Assembly (NCBI GenBank): GCA_945788155.1
Contig: CALZKX010000032.1
Location: 1-22,218 of the forward strand
Direction of reading: 5' to 3'
Length of the DNA: 22,218 bases
From: an uncultured Flavobacteriaceae bacterium
GTDB lineage: Bacteria; Bacteroidota; Bacteroidia; Flavobacteriales; Flavobacteriaceae
Shown: positions 14,858 through 21,908 of the stretch, in pieces
Position numbering within the stretch: the stretch's first letter is position 1
How the letters are laid out: every line of letters begins with the position of its first letter
Notes under the pieces: model-generated
The model's input: only the letters and a program-made list of their open reading frames with translations
What the model was told of the DNA's origin: nothing
The model's database searches: none
Program-made: the position numbers and the translations under genes

Positions 14858-16198
14858 TTAGCTCAATAAATCGTCGTTTCCTTCTGGTTTAGAATTATCT
14901 CCTTTACCTCCATCATCATCTGTTGGAGGATTATTATCTGCTTTATAGTATTCTTCAAAAATCTCTTTCATATCGATGCCATAACGATCTGCAAAGTTCT
15001 TTTGAATTTCGGCATCCTTCACACGAATTTCCTGTAAGGCTTCGGCATAGCTACCATAAACGCCTTGCATTACTTTTTCGTGAACTGGAATATTATCCAT
15101 CATTTCTTGTCTTGCTTTGGCAGAAGCCGAATGCATTGCTGCTAAGGTTTCTCCTATATGTTCATCGGTTTTAACACCTAAATGTTCCAAAATAGCTGCA
15201 AATTCTTGGTCTGTACGCGCTTTTAAAGCTACCACATAACCATCGTAGTATTTTAGGCGTTCTTCTGTATCAGATTTTAATTTGGCTCTATGGGTTTGTA
15301 AATTACTTCGCAACGATGTGAGTACCTTAATGGTTAAATTATGCTTATGCACAAAGCTATCTTTAGATGCTGCCAATGTTGTATAGGCATTTTTTAAGCC
15401 TTCTAATTCTTCAACTTTTTGCTCTAATTGAGTGACTTTACCTATTGCTTGTGCGTAGTCTGCAGATTGTTTGTCAACGATTTCCTCAAGTTCTTGGCGA
15501 GCTTGTTTTAACAGTGCATATTTTTCTTCCAAAAGTGCTTCTACTTCTTTTTTCTTTTCTAATGCTTTTGTATGATTTTTTGTTGCTTCTACTATAGCAT
15601 CTTGAAGTTTATCCTCGACTTCTTTTATTTCAACTTCACGATCTTTTAAACGTTTAACTGCTGCTTGACTTTTAAATGATAATTCATTAAGTAAGGTTTG
15701 TACATCAGCATTTTCAATACGTTGTTGGAATAATGCCTTAGCTTTATTATCTGCTTCATCACGAGATTTTTGAGCTGCTTTTAATTCATCTTGAGCTTTT
15801 TTTATCTTACTTTTTCTTCCCCAAAGGTTATTCCACCAAGTGTCTGGTTTGTTCTCGGCATCTTCAAGTTCTACTCTTGCACGTTCTAAACGCTTTATGG
15901 CACTATCAATGATTTTTTGTTCGTCACCATTTAAAGAAGAAAAGTTTTCGAAAATAATACCTACTTCATCTTGATAATCGGTAAGGTCTTTTATAGCATC
16001 CAACAAAGAGGTTCGGTCTTTTTCGGCCATGTGCACAACGTCATCTAATGTAGCATTTAATATTTTTTGACGCATTTCTGGATCATCTTCCTGAGCCAAT
16101 TTAGATTTCATGGTATCAATGGCTTTTCCCCAGTTTACATCAACTTTTCCCTGTTTTTCGTTAGAATTGGTTTCTAATAAATCAAAATCATCAGACAT
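14858..16198 (-). CDS. Long coiled-coil protein, cluster gene 1
   Basis: This 446-residue soluble protein is dominated by charged helix. Strong heptad-like segments cover about 90-160 and 180-275, interrupted by a tryptophan-rich patch DTWWNNLWGRKSK (119-131) that could touch membrane or a partner. A second helical region runs to about 420, and the tail (NNPPTDDDGGKGDNSKPEGN) is acidic and probably disordered. No enzymatic motif is seen. Database labels such as 'microtubule-binding' for proteins like this generally reflect coiled-coil similarity only and should not be trusted. As the first gene of the six-gene run, 204 bases from the FadL-family gene end, it would be the promoter-proximal member and a plausible scaffold or substrate for the AAA+ ATPase. 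Confidence 0.8.
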   Translation of the reverse strand: MSDDFDLLETNSNEKQGKVDVNWGKAIDTMKSKLAQEDDPEMRQKILNATLDDVVHMAEKDRTSLLDAIKDLTDYQDEVGIIFENFSSLNGDEQKIIDSAIKRLERARVELEDAENKPDTWWNNLWGRKSKIKKAQDELKAAQKSRDEADNKAKALFQQRIENADVQTLLNELSFKSQAAVKRLKDREVEIKEVEDKLQDAIVEATKNHTKALEKKKEVEALLEEKYALLKQARQELEEIVDKQSADYAQAIGKVTQLEQKVEELEGLKNAYTTLAASKDSFVHKHNLTIKVLTSLRSNLQTHRAKLKSDTEERLKYYDGYVVALKARTDQEFAAILEHLGVKTDEHIGETLAAMHSASAKARQEMMDNIPVHEKVMQGVYGSYAEALQEIRVKDAEIQKNFADRYGIDMKEIFEEYYKADNNPPTDDDGGKGDNSKPEGNDDLLS

Positions 16199-16340
16199 AT
16201 TGTGTAGTATTTTTAATGTAGTTGAACATAATGTGAATAGTTAAGCAATTTCGTTAAAAAATATGATTTTTTAAATGAAACTCCTTAAAATATTTGTAGT
16301 CATAAAATGAAAAATGTTACAGAAAATATTTTAATAAAAG

Positions 16341-16376
16341 AAAAAAAGCGGTTTCAATATTTTGAAATCGCTTTTT
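16341..16376 (-). terminator. Terminator after the FadL-family gene
   Basis: Arms 16343-16357 and 16362-16376 form a 15-bp stem (one G-U pair) around a four-base loop. On the minus strand the stem is followed by a long T-run. It lies 26 bases past the stop codon of the porin gene and separates it from the six-gene cluster. Confidence 0.85.
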
Positions 16377-16401
16377 AGAGTTTATAAAAGGCTAAAACAT
16401 A

Positions 16402-17742
16402 TTATAGTTTTGCCTCCTTTTTGTTAAAAGTATAACTCATACCAAATTGTATCATTGAAGTTGTCATATCGTAAGCGACTTCGCTTCCAGGTATTGCTCC
16501 ATATGGAGGAAACGCAGGAATGAAATTCGGATTAAGAACTTGTCCAGTTGTTTTACCACCACTTGAACCATAATGATATACAGCATCAACTTGCCAGTTA
16601 TTATTTACCTCATAACTAAATCCAAATTGAAAAGCATTCTTAATAATTGCAGTTGCTGGAATATTATAAAATGTGAGCGCTTCTGGAATAGGGTTTGAAC
16701 TATATGTATATCCAAGGCGCAAAGGCAATTTAGCTATCCCTTTATATTGAATACCTGCGGATATTATTGAAATGTTTTCCCATCCAAAACCTGCTACAAC
16801 TACTGGAAAACCTTGTGCTGGCCCACTTGTTGCTGGTATCCAGCCACTTTTTTTAAAGCCATTTGTGTTTTCATAATTAACGGTTCTATAATCTAGTGCT
16901 AAATCGATTGCAGCATTAGAATACCCTAAGCCAAATGAAAGAATTGAAGGATAATCCATATCAAAATTATTGTTTTCTCCAGCTGAATTATCAAACTCAA
17001 ACTCACTAAAATTTTGTGTAGTTTTATAAGATGCGCCTGCTTTAAATCCTACACCTGAGTCGTAGAATAAACCAAATTGTCCACCAAAACCTGTAGCCTT
17101 GGCTTTATTAGTAGATGGATAACCTGTAGCAGTTGGGCTTGCTGTAGGGTTTGGTTCTAATTGCAATGAAGCATAATTAAAAGTTGGTTCCACACCAATA
17201 GAAAATTTATCTGATAATTTATAAGCCCAAGTAAAACCTATTTGTAATAACATGTAATCTGATTCAATACGTCCAAATCCTCCAACACTTTGTGGAGCAT
17301 TAACTGGGTTGGTCATGTTTTCTGGAAAAGTAACCCCAAACCCACTAATACCGAATGCAGAAGCACCAAAAGTATGCTTACTGTCTTCTTTCCCCCAAAC
17401 CATAGCCAATGCAGGCATTGGTGATACACCTCTGTCGTCTTTAGTATTACCACTAAAGAAATTTCCGGTAGGTTGCCCAAAAGCGTCAAATTCAGGAACA
17501 GTTGAATACAATTCTGGTGATGAAAAAAATAAACCTAAATCGAATTTTAAAATTTTAGAATCAAAAGTACTTATGGCTGCAGGATTCCATTGTAAAGCAC
17601 CCGAAATATCTAGTGGTTGAGCAGTTGAAGCACCACCCATCGACATGTTTACTGCTCCAACACCTTGCATAATATGTCCAGATTGCGCATATACTATTGT
17701 TGAAAACAATAATGCAAATAGTTTAAATAAATTGGATTTCAT
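16402..17742 (-). CDS. OmpP1/FadL/TodX-family outer-membrane transporter
   Basis: A signal peptide (about 1-19, ending VYAQ) precedes the typical FadL-family N-terminus: GAVNMSMGGAST followed by GALQWNPAAI (49-58), the conserved hatch/plug region. The rest, to 446 residues, alternates short hydrophobic strands and turns as in a 14-strand barrel, and ends FGMSYTFNKKEAKL with an aromatic-rich last strand. Relatives take up long-chain fatty acids or other hydrophobic molecules across the outer membrane; the substrate here is not determined. It stands alone, bounded by its own terminator and a 309-base upstream gap. Confidence 0.9.
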   Translation of the reverse strand: MKSNLFKLFALLFSTIVYAQSGHIMQGVGAVNMSMGGASTAQPLDISGALQWNPAAISTFDSKILKFDLGLFFSSPELYSTVPEFDAFGQPTGNFFSGNTKDDRGVSPMPALAMVWGKEDSKHTFGASAFGISGFGVTFPENMTNPVNAPQSVGGFGRIESDYMLLQIGFTWAYKLSDKFSIGVEPTFNYASLQLEPNPTASPTATGYPSTNKAKATGFGGQFGLFYDSGVGFKAGASYKTTQNFSEFEFDNSAGENNNFDMDYPSILSFGLGYSNAAIDLALDYRTVNYENTNGFKKSGWIPATSGPAQGFPVVVAGFGWENISIISAGIQYKGIAKLPLRLGYTYSSNPIPEALTFYNIPATAIIKNAFQFGFSYEVNNNWQVDAVYHYGSSGGKTTGQVLNPNFIPAFPPYGAIPGSEVAYDMTTSMIQFGMSYTFNKKEAKL

Positions 17743-18051
17743 AATATAAATGTTTTAGTTAATATCTTTTAATAGTAATTTGTATAGAAACAATACTATG
17801 GCAAAAGTTAGTATTAAAAATACTAGTTAAATTATGATAAAAATAATTGAGTTATGCAACTTATGTTACATAACTAATAAGGGATAAGATAACCATTTGT
17901 AAAAACTCTTTATTTTATAAAAAAACCATTATTCAATAATTTAGGTAGAGAGCTTATAAAATGTATTTAATCGATAATTTCTTCATTTTAAGTAAATTAG
18001 TAAAATAATTATTATATATTTGAGCATGATTAACCCAAATCAATTTTTTAA
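17743..18051. other. Divergent intergenic region between porin and small membrane protein genes
   Basis: This 309-base AT-rich gap holds the start regions of both flanking genes. It contains one perfect plus-strand -7 box (annotated separately) and an imperfect minus-strand version, TAACTTTTG, around 17803-17812 upstream of the porin. No reading frame, RNA gene or repeat was recognised. Confidence 0.5.
18015..18022 (+). promoter_or_regulatory. Flavobacterial -7 promoter box for the 79-residue protein
   Basis: TATATTTG matches TAnnTTTG exactly and lies 29 bases before the ATG at 18052. No clear TTG is present at the -33 position, so the promoter may be weak or use another upstream element. 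Confidence 0.5.
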
Positions 18052-18291
18052 ATGCTACTAATCAATCTACTAAAAACCAATTTTAATTCGATTTTACTAA
18101 TAGAGCAATCTAGTATTATTACTATACTAATAATTACTGTGGCGTTCTTTTTAATCCTATTGGTATTGGGTGTAAGAAAGTCTTATAAATTAAAAGCTGA
18201 AAACGAGAAGCTAAGTAAAAAGTCAAATACTTCATCAACTGAAGACAATGAAAAGTATAAGGATTTCACCGAAGGCCATTTATACGATTAG
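18052..18291 (+). CDS. Small single-helix membrane protein
   Basis: The 79-residue protein has one strong transmembrane helix (about 22-42, IITILIITVAFFLILLVLG), a basic stretch right after it (VRKSYKLKAENEKLSKK) and a polar tail ending FTEGHLYD. The positive charge after the helix predicts that the tail is cytoplasmic. I know no function for it. A perfect -7 box upstream and a terminator shared with ettA downstream support it as a real gene of its own. Confidence 0.7.
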   Translation: MLLINLLKTNFNSILLIEQSSIITILIITVAFFLILLVLGVRKSYKLKAENEKLSKKSNTSSTEDNEKYKDFTEGHLYD

Positions 18292-18314
18292 CGTATAAAA
18301 AAGTATAAAATAAC

Positions 18315-18349
18315 GAGGTTGACTGAAATTTGCTTTTTCAGTAAACCTC
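18315..18349. terminator. Bidirectional terminator between the small membrane protein gene and ettA
   Basis: GAGGTTGACTGAAA (18315-18328) pairs with TTTCAGTAAACCTC (18336-18349), with one mismatch and a seven-base loop. T-rich sequence follows on the plus strand (TTATTTCTT), and the minus side reads into TTATTTTATAC. It sits between two convergent stop codons. Confidence 0.75.
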
Positions 18350-18356
18350 TTATTTC

Positions 18357-20048
18357 TTATCTAACTAATTTCTTATATTTTATTCGCTTTGGCATCAAAT
18401 CGCCACCAAGACGTTTTTTCTTATTCTCTTCATAATCACTAAAGCTACCTTCAAAGAAATAGACTTGACTGTCGCCTTCAAAAGCTAGAATATGAGTACA
18501 TATTCTGTCTAAAAACCATCTATCGTGAGAAATAACCACTGCACAACCAGCAAAATTTTCAAGGCCTTCTTCTAAGGCTCTTAATGTATTGACATCAAGA
18601 TCGTTAGTAGGCTCATCTAAAAGTAATACATTACCTTCTTCTTTTAGCGTCATAGCTAAATGCAAACGGTTTCGTTCACCTCCAGAAAGCTGGTTTACTT
18701 TTTTGTTTTGCTCACTACCAGAAAAATTAAAACGACTTAAATAAGCGCGTGAATTTACTTGTTTTCCTCCCATCATAATAAGTTCTTGCTCGTCGCTAAA
18801 GTTTTGCCAGATAGTTTTTTCAGGGTCGATATTAGAATGAGCTTGATCTACATAGGCAATTTTGGCTGTTTCTCCTACTTTAAATTCACCTTTATCTGGA
18901 GTAATTTCTTCCATTATCATTTTAAAAATGGTTGTTTTCCCTGCACCATTTGGTCCAATAACACCAACAATTCCAGCTTGTGGTAATTTGAAGTTTAAAT
19001 CTTCGTAAAGTAATTTATCGCCAAAAGCTTTACTCACGCCAATGGCTTCAATAACATTGGTTCCTAAACGCGGTCCATTAGGAATGTATATTTCTAGCTT
19101 TTCATCCAATTGTTTTTGGTCTTGACTCATTAACTTGTCATAGTTTTTCAAACGTGCTTTTTGCTTAGTTTGACGACCCTTAGCGCCTTGACGAACCCAT
19201 TCAAGCTCTCGTTCTAACGTTTTCTGGCGTTTGGAAGCTGCTTTTCCTTCCTGAGCCATTCGTTTTGATTTTTGATCTAACCAAGAGGAGTAGTTACCTT
19301 TCCATGGGATACCTTCGCCTCTGTCGAGCTCCAAAATCCAGCCAGCTACATTATCCAAAAAGTATCTATCGTGAGTTACAGCTATCACTGTCCCTTTATA
19401 TTGTGCCAAGTGATGCTCCAACCAATGTACGGACTCGGCATCTAAATGGTTGGTAGGTTCATCTAATAACAATACATCTGGCTCTTGTAATAATAAACGA
19501 CATAAAGCCACGCGACGACGCTCACCTCCAGACAAAACACCTATTTTTTTATCACCATCTGGAGTACGCAAAGCATCCATGGCAATTTCAAGTTTGGTAT
19601 CCAATTCCCAAGCATTAGCAGCATCTATCTGGTCTTGCAGTTCAGCCTGACGGTTCATAAGCTTTTCCATTTTATCTGGATCGCTATAAACTTCTTCTAA
19701 GCCAAATTGATCGTTTATACTATTATATTCATCAAGAATAGCAACCGTTTCTGCTGCTCCTTCTCTAACAACCTCCATCACGGTTTGATTATCGTCTAAT
19801 TTGGGTTCTTGTTCTAAAAAACCCACTGAATAATCTTGAAGAAAAGTTACATCACCTTGATAATTTTTATCAACACCTGCAATAATTTTAAGCAAGGTTG
19901 ATTTACCAGAACCGTTTAAACCAAGTATTCCAATTTTGGCTCCATAAAAGAAGCTTAGGTAAATATTTTTAAGAACAGGGGTATTAGCAGATTGAAATGT
20001 CTTAGTAACTCCAGACATTGAAAAAATTATTTTTTTATCGTCGCTCAT
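18357..20048 (-). CDS. ettA: Energy-dependent translational throttle protein EttA (ABC-F)
   Basis: This soluble ABC-F ATPase binds the ribosomal E site and gates the first translocation step according to ATP/ADP ratio. The 563 residues contain two complete ABC domains: Walker A GLNGSGKS (43-50), signature LSGGERRR (172-179) and Walker B with DEPTNHLD (196-203); then Walker A GPNGAGKT (365-372), signature LSGGERNR (454-461) and DEPTNDLD (478-485). The arm region (about 95-140) and the P-site-tRNA-interacting linker (about 245-320, rich in Lys and Arg) are both present. No membrane domain exists, which separates it from transporters. A 7-bp-period repeat array lies 44 bases upstream of its ATG. 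Confidence 0.95.
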   Translation of the reverse strand: MSDDKKIIFSMSGVTKTFQSANTPVLKNIYLSFFYGAKIGILGLNGSGKSTLLKIIAGVDKNYQGDVTFLQDYSVGFLEQEPKLDDNQTVMEVVREGAAETVAILDEYNSINDQFGLEEVYSDPDKMEKLMNRQAELQDQIDAANAWELDTKLEIAMDALRTPDGDKKIGVLSGGERRRVALCRLLLQEPDVLLLDEPTNHLDAESVHWLEHHLAQYKGTVIAVTHDRYFLDNVAGWILELDRGEGIPWKGNYSSWLDQKSKRMAQEGKAASKRQKTLERELEWVRQGAKGRQTKQKARLKNYDKLMSQDQKQLDEKLEIYIPNGPRLGTNVIEAIGVSKAFGDKLLYEDLNFKLPQAGIVGVIGPNGAGKTTIFKMIMEEITPDKGEFKVGETAKIAYVDQAHSNIDPEKTIWQNFSDEQELIMMGGKQVNSRAYLSRFNFSGSEQNKKVNQLSGGERNRLHLAMTLKEEGNVLLLDEPTNDLDVNTLRALEEGLENFAGCAVVISHDRWFLDRICTHILAFEGDSQVYFFEGSFSDYEENKKKRLGGDLMPKRIKYKKLVR

Positions 20049-20091
20049 TGTTTAAGTGAATTGTTATTGAATAATTAAGTTAATAGGTTTT

Positions 20092-20126
20092 AACTGCCTA
20101 CTTAGTACTGTGAACTGAAGACTTTT
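20092..20126. repeat. 7-bp-period repeat array (nACTnnn type) upstream of ettA
   Basis: Plus-strand heptads in register are AACTGCC, TACTTAG, TACTGTG, AACTGAA, GACTTTT. The array touches the stop codon of the small membrane protein and lies in the 76-base gap before ettA. It is the only array of this kind outside the six-gene cluster. Confidence 0.65.
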
Positions 20127-20307
20127 AAACTCTTCCTTTTAAAGCATTAAAAACCCAAGCTACAGCTAAAAACCCAACACCAACGGCTGCAAAACCATAA
20201 CCAGCTACTTCATAATACCTAAATGCTCCTAACGCTATAAGTCCTAATCCTACGATAATCATTATTGTTGTAGCCCAGGCCAGTACTGTGTTTTTGTTCA
20301 TTGCCAT
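20125..20307 (-). CDS. CAL67264-type small membrane protein
   Basis: This 60-residue protein has two hydrophobic helices (about 8-27 and 33-53) joined by a short RYYEVAGYG turn, and a basic end ALKGRV. It closely matches what I recall of the CAL67264 family of small Bacteroidota membrane proteins, whose function is unknown. The start may be the ATG at 20307 or the one at 20301 (MNKNTVLAW), which looks more like family members. A near-consensus -7 box, GATATTTG on the minus strand (20346-20353), lies about 40 bases upstream. It is followed by ettA 76 bases later. Confidence 0.82.
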   Translation of the reverse strand: MAMNKNTVLAWATTIMIIVGLGLIALGAFRYYEVAGYGFAAVGVGFLAVAWVFNALKGRV

Positions 20308-20367
20308 AATTTTATTCTTATTTTATTTGATAGTTAGTCGAAAAGCAAATATCGTGTTTTTGCATAA

Positions 20368-20395
20368 AAAAAGCACCCTCATCAGGATGCTTTTT
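20368..20395 (-). terminator. Terminator after the pirin gene
   Basis: Arms 20368-20379 and 20384-20395 form a 12-bp stem with one mismatch around a CATC loop. On the minus strand it is followed by a run of seven T. It lies 18 bases past the pirin stop and closes the iron-sulfur/GNAT/MarR/pirin group. Confidence 0.85.
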
Positions 20396-20412
20396 AGTAC
20401 TTGGGCAATTTT

Positions 20413-21138
20413 TTATAACTCAAGCATTGGCACTTCAATAAAAAGTAATTGTGAATTGTTTAAAGTTTTAATCGTAAAATCCTTAGTTTGAGAAACTCCA
20501 ATGGCATCACGAGTTTTCAATGTATTATCGTTAATGGCTACATTCCCGTGTATTATCATAACGTACACACCGTGTTTTTTACTTTTTAATTGATATTTAA
20601 ATACTTGGTTTTTATCTAAATCTATTCTAGACAAAATTGCATCTTGGTGAATTTTAAGACTGCCTTCATGGTTTTCATCAATTGAAGTAACCAAAGTTTG
20701 CAATTTGTTTTTCCTGTTTTCTTCTAGAAAAGTTTTTTGGTCGTAACGTGAATCAACATTTTGTTTATTTGGAATAATCCAGATTTGGAATAAACTTAAA
20801 TGTTGATTGATCGAGCCATTAATTTCAGAATGCTGAATGCCTTTTCCGGCAGACATTATCTGTACTTCTCCTGGTAAAACAGATTGCCATTCATTATGCA
20901 TAGAATCACGATGCTTAAGCTCTCCGCCTAAAGGTATTGTTATAATTTCCATATTATCATGAGGGTGAGTGCCAAATCCCATTTTGGGTGCAATAACATC
21001 ATCATTCAATACTCGTAAGGCTCCAAAATGGAGCTTTTCTGGATTATAATAATTAGCAAAACTAAATGAGTGATTTGCTTGTAACCAACCATGATTTGCA
21101 AATCCTCTACTCTCTGCTTTGTGAATTGTTGTTTTCAT
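20413..21138 (-). CDS. Pirin family protein
   Basis: Pirins are bicupin metal proteins; bacterial members of the YhhW type can oxidise quercetin in vitro, and others act as redox-linked cofactors. The 241-residue length fits the YhhW branch. The N-terminal cupin keeps the metal set: His58 and His60 in GTHPHDNMEI, and His103 and Glu105 in GKGIQHSEIN, the equivalents of human pirin His56, His58, His101 and Glu103. The family opening HSFSFANYYNP (23-33) is also present. It is the last gene of the minus-strand group, 45 bases after the MarR gene, with a perfect 18-bp palindrome 12 bases before its ATG, which suggests repression by that MarR protein. Confidence 0.92.
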   Translation of the reverse strand: MKTTIHKAESRGFANHGWLQANHSFSFANYYNPEKLHFGALRVLNDDVIAPKMGFGTHPHDNMEIITIPLGGELKHRDSMHNEWQSVLPGEVQIMSAGKGIQHSEINGSINQHLSLFQIWIIPNKQNVDSRYDQKTFLEENRKNKLQTLVTSIDENHEGSLKIHQDAILSRIDLDKNQVFKYQLKSKKHGVYVMIIHGNVAINDNTLKTRDAIGVSQTKDFTIKTLNNSQLLFIEVPMLEL

Positions 21139-21150
21139 TTTCTTTGTTTT

Positions 21151-21168
21151 TAGTTTCCATGGAAACTA
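21151..21168. promoter_or_regulatory. 18-bp perfect palindrome, probable MarR operator before pirin
   Basis: TAGTTTCCATGGAAACTA is identical to its own reverse complement. It lies between the MarR stop and the pirin start, 12 bases upstream of the pirin ATG, where a bound dimer would block transcription or early elongation. Length and symmetry suit a winged-helix MarR dimer site. Binding by the adjacent regulator is inferred from position. Confidence 0.6.
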
Positions 21169-21183
21169 TTTAATTAAATTTTT

Positions 21184-21621
21184 TTAACGAATTTTATCAA
21201 GCAAGTCGCTTAATATGCCAGCTTCCTTTTCATTTAAGTTTTTCAATAAATCAAAATTCATTTTTTTTGAGATATCGTCTAGTAATTGTAAACCTTCCTT
21301 TCTAATGTCTATATGAACCACTCTTCTGTCGTCTGGACAAGGTATGCGTTCAATTAAATTTTTTGCACATAATTTATCCATTAAACGAGTTGCATTTGGT
21401 GCTCTTTCAATCATTCTTTCCTTAATTGTTTGTACTTTTAGTGGTTTTCCAGCACCACGTAAAATTCTAAGAATATTAAATTGCTGTGGCGAGATTCCAA
21501 ACGGTTTAAAAAAGGTGTTTTGGTGACTGTTAATCCAATTGCTTGTATAAATAATGTTTAACAAAGCTTTTACTTTGTTATTTGGAAACGATGAGTTTAT
21601 GTCTTTAGAAATATTTCCCAT
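21184..21621 (-). CDS. MarR-family transcriptional regulator
   Basis: The 145-residue protein has the MarR winged-helix layout: an N-terminal dimer helix (NKVKALLNIIYTSNWINSHQ), the helix pair around ISPQQFNILRILRGAGKPL, recognition helix region APNATRLMDKLCAKNLIER, and a beta-wing CPDDRRVVHIDI, followed by the C-terminal dimer helix. A single cysteine in each of LCAKN and PCPDD could sense oxidants, but no OhrR-type N-terminal cysteine is present. It begins four bases after the GNAT stop codon, within the same transcription unit, and a palindromic operator candidate follows it. Confidence 0.92.
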   Translation of the reverse strand: MGNISKDINSSFPNNKVKALLNIIYTSNWINSHQNTFFKPFGISPQQFNILRILRGAGKPLKVQTIKERMIERAPNATRLMDKLCAKNLIERIPCPDDRRVVHIDIRKEGLQLLDDISKKMNFDLLKNLNEKEAGILSDLLDKIR

Positions 21622-21625
21622 TTGT

Positions 21626-21907
21626 TTAGTTCAACACATCTTTATAAGTTTCATCTTTAGTCATAATTGCTTTAGCAAATGGACATAGAGGAATAATTTT
21701 AATATTATTTGCCCTAACAAAATCAGCAACCGCATTTACTAATTGCTTTCCTATGTTTTTACCCATATACGCTTCTGAAACTCCTGTATGACTAATAATA
21801 ATTTTTTGTGGTCCAGCATACACATAGGTTATTTCAGTATCTCCAGAAAGGTCTTCTTCAAAATAGAAACGCCCTTTTTTAGTGTCGTCTTCCTGCTTAA
21901 AGTCCAT
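21626..21907 (-). CDS. Minimal GNAT-like N-acetyltransferase (COG2388, YjdJ type)
   Basis: This 93-residue protein is a minimal GNAT fold. It shows the acetyl-CoA loop region HTGVSEAYMGKNIGKQLV (36-53) and the family end motif IIPLCPFAKAIM, whose cysteine is the proposed catalytic residue in the Arabidopsis At1g77540 structure. The substrate is unknown. It starts one base after the stop of the iron-sulfur gene and ends four bases before the MarR gene. In E. coli the iron-sulfur and acetyltransferase genes yjdI and yjdJ are likewise adjacent, so the pairing is conserved and probably functional. Confidence 0.88.
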   Translation of the reverse strand: MDFKQEDDTKKGRFYFEEDLSGDTEITYVYAGPQKIIISHTGVSEAYMGKNIGKQLVNAVADFVRANNIKIIPLCPFAKAIMTKDETYKDVLN

Positions 21908-21908
21908 A

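Noticed and set aside
14858..16198. Assignment of the coiled-coil protein as a TelA-type toxic-anion resistance or microtubule-binding protein.
   Set aside because: Only generic coiled-coil composition supports either label; no family-specific motif could be identified.
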